39,837 bases of DNA, from positions 1-39,837 of the forward strand of contig QEXY01000166.1 in the NCBI GenBank assembly GCA_003130875.1. Direction: 5' to 3'. Shown here piece after piece: positions 35,795-39,837 of the stretch (the first letter of the stretch is position 1; the number at the start of each line of letters is the position of its first letter). Below the pieces are notes generated by a model, which did not search any database, had not been told where the DNA came from, and was given only the letters and a program-made list of their open reading frames with translations. The stretch is from Ardenticatenia bacterium (lineage in GTDB: Bacteria; Chloroflexota; Anaerolineae; 4572-78; NAK82). A program made the translations under genes and the position numbers.

Positions 35795-36184
35795 TTATTT
35801 GATCTCGACCGTGGCGCCCTCAGCTTCCAGCTTCGCCTTGGCGTCCTCGGCGACCTCTTTGCTGACCCCTTGCAGCACAGTGCTGGGAGCGCTCTCAACG
35901 AGCGCCTTGGACTCCTGCAAGCCCAGATCGGTGAGCTGACGTACTACCTTGATGACCTGGATCTTTTTGGCGCCCACTTCCTTGAGAATGACATCAAACT
36001 CGGTCTTCTCTTCTACCTCGGGGGCAGCAGCGGCCGCAGCTGCCGGAGCACCCGCCACGGCGGCCACGGCGACCGGCGCGGCTGCGGTCACCCCCAACTT
36101 CTCTTCAAGGATCTTGACGAGCTGGGAAGCTTCGAGCAACGTAAGTCCCTGGATTTCCTCAGCTAGCTTCTGTAAATCTGCCAT
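35795..36184 (-). CDS. rplL: Ribosomal protein L7/L12
   Basis: This 129-residue stalk protein recruits translation factors to the ribosome. It has the N-terminal dimerisation helix pair ([21 protein letters not shown]), an Ala/Pro-rich hinge and the conserved C-terminal domain ([33 protein letters not shown]). The ATG at 36184 follows GGGGAGGAAGA; a frame beginning at 36223 is spurious. It is last in the cluster, 56 nt after rplJ, with which it forms the stalk. Confidence 0.98.
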   Translation of the reverse strand: MADLQKLAEEIQGLTLLEASQLVKILEEKLGVTAAAPVAVAAVAGAPAAAAAAAPEVEEKTEFDVILKEVGAKKIQVIKVVRQLTDLGLQESKALVESAPSTVLQGVSKEVAEDAKAKLEAEGATVEIK

Positions 36185-36240
36185 ATCAAATCTTCCTCCC
36201 CAATATGTGATAAATGGAATCACTTGCTAATTTGCGTCCG

Positions 36241-36780
36241 TCAAGCAGCTGCCGGAGTACTTTCGAGCTTATCCGCATATGCTTGGATGGTTGCCGCCAG
36301 CTTGCTGCCGGCTGCGTTGAGCACCCCCGCCAAGCGCGCGGCGGGTTGCTGGATAAGGCCGAGCAGCTGGGCCATCAAGATCTCGCGTGGCGGCAGATCG
36401 GCCACAGCGCCAACCTGAGCCGCATCCAACACCCTGCCCTCCACGACTCCGCCTTTTACTTGTAGAACCTTTGTCTCGCGCGCATATTCCATCAGCAGCT
36501 TGGCAACGGCGGCTATATCCCCGTAAGCAAAGCCGATGGCGATCGGACCTGTCAGCAGCTCCTCAGGAACAGGCCACCCCATCTTCTCCAGCGCGATCTG
36601 GGCCAGTGTGTTCTTGACCACCATATAACCGCCCTGCGCTTCTCGGAGCTTGGCGCGCAGCGCCTGAATGTTCGCCACGGTCAAACCCCGGTAATCGGTG
36701 AGAAAGATGGCCTTGCTACGGGACAGCTCCGCTACATATCGTGCCACTATCGCTTCTTTTTTTTCACGTGTGATCGCCAA
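36241..36780 (-). CDS. rplJ: Ribosomal protein L10 with TTG start
   Basis: L10 (179 residues) anchors L7/L12 dimers to 23S rRNA. AITREKKEAIVARYVAELSR and AIFLTDYRGLTVANIQALR are typical of the N-terminal domain. The first possible start, GTG at 36789, lies inside the Shine-Dalgarno sequence AAGGAGGTGA. The TTG at 36780 has that sequence at normal spacing and gives the standard L10 N-terminus, so I use TTG. The rare start and the attenuator-like leader just upstream both suit a tightly autoregulated gene. Confidence 0.95.
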   Translation of the reverse strand: MAITREKKEAIVARYVAELSRSKAIFLTDYRGLTVANIQALRAKLREAQGGYMVVKNTLAQIALEKMGWPVPEELLTGPIAIGFAYGDIAAVAKLLMEYARETKVLQVKGGVVEGRVLDAAQVGAVADLPPREILMAQLLGLIQQPAARLAGVLNAAGSKLAATIQAYADKLESTPAAA

Positions 36781-36827
36781 TGGATTCACCTCCTTTTCTC
36801 AACGACACACCTCTGTCTAGAATCAAA

Positions 36828-36857
36828 GTGTCTTTGCACCTGCCGATGCAAAGACAC
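36828..36857 (-). terminator. Terminator-like hairpin in the rplJ leader
   Basis: An 11-bp perfect stem, GTGTCTTTGCA (36857-36847) with TGCAAAGACAC (36838-36828), encloses an 8-nt loop and is followed by TTTGATTCT. The T tract is interrupted, so partial termination is likely. It is mutually exclusive with the antiterminator described for the rplJ leader. Confidence 0.6.
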
Positions 36858-36987
36858 TCCACAGACCGAAAGATCGGCTCTTCAGAGCTACGAAAACTTT
36901 GCCTCGGCAGGCTGGCCAACATTTTCAGCCTTCGCTACATTCGAAGACATTTTGGATTAAGCGTCGTCTGACGCGCCTGCTGTCTTC
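36828..36987 (-). promoter_or_regulatory. L10-leader-like RNA with antiterminator/terminator switch before rplJ
   Basis: On the minus strand GAAGACAGCAGG (36987-36976) and GCCTGCCGAGGC (36912-36901) resemble the conserved halves of the L10 leader. GCAGGC pairs with GCCTGC to close a multibranched fold with hairpins GCGTC/GACGC, CTTCG/CGAAG and GGCTG/CAGCC. The 15-mer at 36911-36897 (CCTGCCGAGGCAAAG) can alternatively pair, with one mismatch, with CTTTGCATCGGCAGG (36853-36839), which includes part of the terminator-like hairpin. L10 binding would hold the first fold and allow termination. This logic is known for Bacillus rplJL and inferred here. Confidence 0.72.
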
Positions 36988-37044
36988 AGCACTATTCAGT
37001 TGGGCATGTCCGAGTCTATTTCGGAAATCCAACCCTCCGGACGA

Positions 37045-37758
37045 TCAAGCTGTCTGAAGTTGTAATGCCTGATGCACGTCCACTTTGATGCCTGGCCCCA
37101 TTGTAGGGGCGATGGTGACACGGCGGATATACTGACCTCGTGCAGCGGCTGGTTTGGCACGTTGCACCGCTTCCATCAGGGCGGCCAAGTTTTCAAGCAG
37201 CTGCTCATTGCTGAAGCTCACGCGGCCGATGGGTACATGGATGTTAGCCGTCTTGTCCAGACGGAATTCCACCCGGCCTGCTTTGAGCTCCTTGATCACA
37301 CGGGGCAGGTCATCCTCCGGCACAATTGTCCCCGACTTGGGACTGGGCATCAAACCACGGGGACCGAGTTGGCGCCCCAATCGCCCCACCTTGCTCATAA
37401 TCGAGGGAGTTGCCACGGCAACATCGAAATCAAACCAGCCATCCTGGATGCGCTTGATGAGGTCGTCGCTGCCCACATAGTCAGCGCCCGCCTCACGAGC
37501 AGCCTTCTCGGCCTCTCCCTCGGCGAAGACAAGCACTCGCACTGTGCGTCCCGTGCCATGCGGCAGGGACACTGTGCTCCGCACTTGCTGATCTGCCTGG
37601 CGCGGATCAACCCCCATTCTCAAGTGCACTTCGACAGTGGCATCGAAATTGGCATAGGAGACCCGTCGCGCCAGGTCGATCGCCTCAGCGGGTGAATATG
37701 TGCGATTCCTATCCACCAATTTAGCGGCTTCTCGATACTTTTTTCCTCTTTTGGGCAT
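37045..37758 (-). CDS. rplA: Ribosomal protein L1
   Basis: This 237-residue 50S protein binds the L1 stalk of 23S rRNA and in many bacteria represses its own operon. Conserved parts are [78 protein letters not shown] with the signature near the middle, and a C-terminal [11 protein letters not shown]. It follows rplK in the usual order and precedes the rplJ leader. Confidence 0.98.
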   Translation of the reverse strand: MPKRGKKYREAAKLVDRNRTYSPAEAIDLARRVSYANFDATVEVHLRMGVDPRQADQQVRSTVSLPHGTGRTVRVLVFAEGEAEKAAREAGADYVGSDDLIKRIQDGWFDFDVAVATPSIMSKVGRLGRQLGPRGLMPSPKSGTIVPEDDLPRVIKELKAGRVEFRLDKTANIHVPIGRVSFSNEQLLENLAALMEAVQRAKPAAARGQYIRRVTIAPTMGPGIKVDVHQALQLQTA

Positions 37759-37836
37759 CGGGTGTCAAACCTCCTGTGGTGCTAACGGACCCGTCTTACG
37801 ATCCTTCCACAAACTTCTCGGAAATGTGCGGTTGCT

Positions 37837-38262
37837 TTAATCCTTGATGGTGATCCCCATGCTACGCGCGCTCCCCTCGATTTGCTTCATCGCCCCTTCG
37901 AGGTCCACAGCATTCAGATCCCTCATCTTGATCTCTGCAATCTCGCGCAACTGGGCGCGGGTGATGCTAGCCACCTTGGTACGATTGGGCGTGGCCGAAC
38001 CCTTCTCGATACCGGCTGCCTTTTTAAGCAGATCGGTTACCGGCGGTGTCTTCGTGACGAAGGTGAAGGTCTGATCTTGATAGACCGTTATCTCCACCGG
38101 TATAATGGAACCCACCTGGCCCGCGGTGCGGGCGTTATACTCCTTGCAGAATGCCATAATGTTCACGCCATGCTGGCCCAAGGCCGGGCCCACAGGCGGG
38201 GCAGGGGTTGCCTTACCCGCCGGCAGCTGCAGCTTGATAATTGCCTTTACTTTCTTAGCCAT
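37837..38262 (-). CDS. rplK: Ribosomal protein L11
   Basis: This 141-residue protein of the GTPase-associated centre has the N-terminal [20 protein letters not shown] and [18 protein letters not shown]. The flexible linker region and the RNA-binding C-terminal domain follow, ending EGSARSMGI. The length is standard. It lies between nusG (44-nt gap) and rplA. Confidence 0.98.
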   Translation of the reverse strand: MAKKVKAIIKLQLPAGKATPAPPVGPALGQHGVNIMAFCKEYNARTAGQVGSIIPVEITVYQDQTFTFVTKTPPVTDLLKKAAGIEKGSATPNRTKVASITRAQLREIAEIKMRDLNAVDLEGAMKQIEGSARSMGITIKD

Positions 38263-38306
38263 GCGTACTCTGATCCCTCCAATTTTGCCATCCCAACCAG
38301 GTCTCG

Positions 38307-39023
38307 CTAAATGCGTTCGACCTGCAGGAAGTCCACTTCAATCGGTGTCTCTCGGCCAAACACACTGACGAGCACGCGTACTCGTGCCCGGTCGGTGTCG
38401 ATGGCATCGACGACGCCCACGAAGTCCTCGAAGGGGCCCTCCGTGATGCGCACCTTCTGTCCTACTCGGAAGCTCACCCTGATCTTGGGAGCTTCTGCCT
38501 CCATACGCCGCAAGATTTTGTCCACTTCTTCCGGCCGCAGCGGCACCGGCTTGGAACCCGAACGCACGAAGTCCGTGACACCAGGGGTATTGCGCACCAC
38601 ATACCAGGTATCGTCGTTCATCACCATCTCCACCAGGACATATCCTGGGAAGATGCGTCGTTCAGTTGTACGGCGTTGACCGTCTTTGAGCTCCACCTCT
38701 TCCTCGGTGGGGACGATCACCTGGAATATCTGATTTTGCATCCCCATCGATTCGATGCGGTGCTCAAGATTTTTCTTGACCTTGTTTTCATAACCGGCGT
38801 AACTGTGCACGACATACCATGCCGTGCCCTCCGGTCGCGGTGGTTTCTCCGCCGGTTTTTCCTGTGCTTCTCCCTCGGGCGCCGCAGGTTTCCTCACCTC
38901 AGACTCGGCTGGAGCTTCGGCTTGCGCAGAAGCCTCAGGAGCTGCCCCGGCGCTCAACGTGGCCTCAGGCTCGAGCTTGGCTACCGCTTTGGTCTTCGAC
39001 TTCGTACGAGTCGTCTTAGCCAT
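38307..39023 (-). CDS. nusG: Transcription elongation/antitermination factor NusG with long N-terminal extension
   Basis: NusG links RNA polymerase to ribosome, Rho and S10. The NGN domain starts near residue 67 ([20 protein letters not shown]) and includes [12 protein letters not shown] and [12 protein letters not shown]; the KOW domain follows ([19 protein letters not shown]). Total length is 238, about 55-60 longer than typical NusG. The extra residues 1-66 form a low-complexity stretch rich in Ala, Glu, Pro and Lys, probably disordered. The extension is in frame with no internal start preferred, so I keep ATG 39023. Confidence 0.96.
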   Translation of the reverse strand: MAKTTRTKSKTKAVAKLEPEATLSAGAAPEASAQAEAPAESEVRKPAAPEGEAQEKPAEKPPRPEGTAWYVVHSYAGYENKVKKNLEHRIESMGMQNQIFQVIVPTEEEVELKDGQRRTTERRIFPGYVLVEMVMNDDTWYVVRNTPGVTDFVRSGSKPVPLRPEEVDKILRRMEAEAPKIRVSFRVGQKVRITEGPFEDFVGVVDAIDTDRARVRVLVSVFGRETPIEVDFLQVERI

Positions 39024-39086
39024 TTCCCCACAACGGATCGCTATCCAATAAAGTCACCGATGTCATCCTGATAGGTATATGATCGC

Positions 39087-39395
39087 TCACTCTCTCTGGA
39101 TCAAGTACCATGCGAGCACACCGGCGGCCACAACAACCAGACCGGCCACATAGCCCACCCAACTGCCCAAGACAAGCTGTTTCATAATCTCTGCAAAAGC
39201 GAAGTCGGCCAATCCCAAGATCGCCGCCATGCCCGCCGTGGCACCCAACACGATGAGGGTGAGATGCCATGCCTCCTGGCGAGTAGGCCATGTGACCTTG
39301 CGCAGTTCGGCCCGCGTGTCACGCAAATATTGCACCACCGGCTGTATCAGCCGGCTCATTGCCCTTGTCTGGAGGAGACTTGTTGCTTTGGCCAC
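39087..39395 (-). CDS. secE: Preprotein translocase subunit SecE with a second hydrophobic segment
   Basis: SecE (102 residues) clamps SecY in the inner membrane. The conserved amphipathic motif is DTRAELRKVTWPTRQEAWHL, followed by one membrane helix (about 48-67). A second hydrophobic stretch (about 79-97, VGYVAGLVVVAAGVLAWYL) is not found in the shortest SecE proteins. The start is a GTG at 39395 with AGAGGTG 5 nt upstream; an ATG at codon 13 is an alternative. It lies between rpmG and nusG as in many bacteria. Confidence 0.92.
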   Translation of the reverse strand: MAKATSLLQTRAMSRLIQPVVQYLRDTRAELRKVTWPTRQEAWHLTLIVLGATAGMAAILGLADFAFAEIMKQLVLGSWVGYVAGLVVVAAGVLAWYLIQRE

Positions 39396-39414
39396 GGTAC
39401 ACCTCTGATTGTCA

Positions 39415-39446
39415 GAGCCGGCAGGATATCTTGCAATCCTCGGCTC
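39415..39446. other. Inverted repeat between rpmG and secE
   Basis: GAGCCG (39415-39420) pairs with CGGCTC (39441-39446), and AGGAT/ATCCT continue the stem after a 2-nt bulge. No T tract follows on the minus strand, so an RNA processing or stability role is more likely than termination. Not confirmed. Confidence 0.35.
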
Positions 39447-39469
39447 AAGCGCCCAGGGTCTTGCGGTTA

Positions 39470-39634
39470 TTATTTCGTCTCACGATGTAAGGTGTGAGTG
39501 CGGCAACGCGGACAGAACTTCCTCAGCTCCAGGCGTGCCGTGTCATTGCGTCGGTTCTTTTCCGTTGTATAGTTCCGCTCGCGACACTGGGTACAAGCCA
39601 ACGTGATCACCGTTCGGATTGCTTTCTTCGCCAT
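39470..39634 (-). CDS. rpmG: Ribosomal protein L33 (zinc-binding form)
   Basis: This short gene of 54 codons reads [20 protein letters not shown] and ends with a Lys-rich tail. Cys14, Cys17, Cys41 and Cys44 form two CxxC pairs, so this is the zinc-binding (C+) paralogue. [12 protein letters not shown] is the family signature. Its ribosome binding site is weak (GGCAAG just before the ATG), and the tuf terminator ends only 9 nt upstream. It lies between tuf and secE, a conserved position. Confidence 0.95.
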   Translation of the reverse strand: MAKKAIRTVITLACTQCRERNYTTEKNRRNDTARLELRKFCPRCRTHTLHRETK

Positions 39635-39643
39635 CTTGCCATT

Positions 39644-39677
39644 AAAAGGGGGGCTTTGAGTTTATCTCCTGCCCCCC
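39644..39677 (-). terminator. Intrinsic terminator downstream of tuf
   Basis: On the minus strand GGGGGGC (39677-39671) pairs with GCCCCCC (39654-39648) around a 16-nt loop and is followed by TTTT (39647-39644). It should end most tuf transcripts before rpmG, with read-through or another promoter feeding the rpmG-secE-nusG group. Confidence 0.8.
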
Positions 39678-39738
39678 ACCTCCTTTCTCAAAGAAACTGG
39701 ACGCGCAGATGGAGCAAACTTATCCGGTGCGCATCAGA

Positions 39739-39837
39739 TTATTCCAAGATCTTGGTGATGACCCCGGCGCCCACGGTGCGACCACCTTCGCGGATGGCAA
39801 ACCGGCTGCCCGCCTCCAGCGCCACCGGCACGATCAG
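39739..39837 (-). CDS. tuf: Elongation factor Tu, C-terminal fragment (cut by window edge)
   Basis: Only the last 32 codons are present, encoding the end of EF-Tu domain 3: [14 protein letters not shown] followed by VITKILE and the stop. The match to EF-Tu C-termini is essentially exact. The rest lies beyond the right edge of the window. Confidence 0.97.
   Translation of the reverse strand: MIVPVALEAGSRFAIREGGRTVGAGVITKILE

Noticed and set aside
36781-36789. GTG at 36789 as the rplJ start
   Set aside because: It lies inside the Shine-Dalgarno sequence; TTG 36780 gives correct spacing and the family N-terminus.
39396-39469. tRNA-Trp between rpmG and secE, common near tuf-secE
   Set aside because: The interval cannot be folded into a tRNA; only a hairpin is present.

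Overview
The window looks like a chromosomal segment of a GC-rich bacterium, most likely Chloroflexota (Anaerolineae-like). This is inferred from the gene mix: a LysW-type lysine operon, a long ManC-like/mutase fusion, membrane glycosyltransferases with C-terminal sandwich or TPR domains, glnS beside gltX, and the tuf-rpmG-secE-nusG-rplKAJL order. There is no 16S or other decisive taxonomic marker, so the assignment is tentative.

Layout. 1-5053: a large hybrid histidine kinase (+), a small secreted protein with a possible sorting signal (-), and a CorA-type magnesium transporter (-). 5054-5796: gene-free, with a strong promoter and a cluster of hairpins. 5797-16545: tRNA-Lys(CTT), a 22-codon lysine-rich leader peptide, a terminator, and an almost uninterrupted operon lysW-lysX-lysY-lysZ-lysJ-lysK-homocitrate synthase-homoaconitase large and small subunits-homoisocitrate dehydrogenase-EamA permease. 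16658-20055: an orphan sensor kinase, a membrane protein and a CDGSH iron-sulfur protein. 20218-25603 (-): folD, DUF362, glnS, gltX. 25817-32192 (-): four envelope glycan genes. 32632-35712 (+): an FmdB-type zinc ribbon protein and a nucleotidyltransferase/phosphomannomutase-like fusion. 35795-39837 (-): the tuf(partial)-rpmG-secE-nusG-rplK-rplA-rplJ-rplL cluster.

How the genes work together. The lysine operon encodes the alpha-aminoadipate (AAA) route. 2-oxoglutarate becomes 2-oxoadipate through homocitrate synthase, homoaconitase and homoisocitrate dehydrogenase. After transamination (the aminotransferase LysN is not in this window), AAA is attached to the carrier protein LysW by LysX, processed by LysZ, LysY and LysJ, and released as lysine by LysK.

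The main discovery is the leader of this operon. It reads as a complete ribosome-mediated transcription attenuator: a leader peptide with four Lys codons, all AAG, with a tandem AAG-AAG immediately before a pause hairpin; a 15-pair antiterminator that consumes the whole 5' arm of the terminator; and a terminator with a U-rich tail. The tRNA that reads AAG, tRNA-Lys(CTT), is encoded 56 nt upstream, and the only strong promoter visible lies upstream of the tRNA. Sensor tRNA, leader peptide and biosynthetic operon may therefore share one transcript. A second attenuator-like switch, an L10-leader type element, precedes rplJ.
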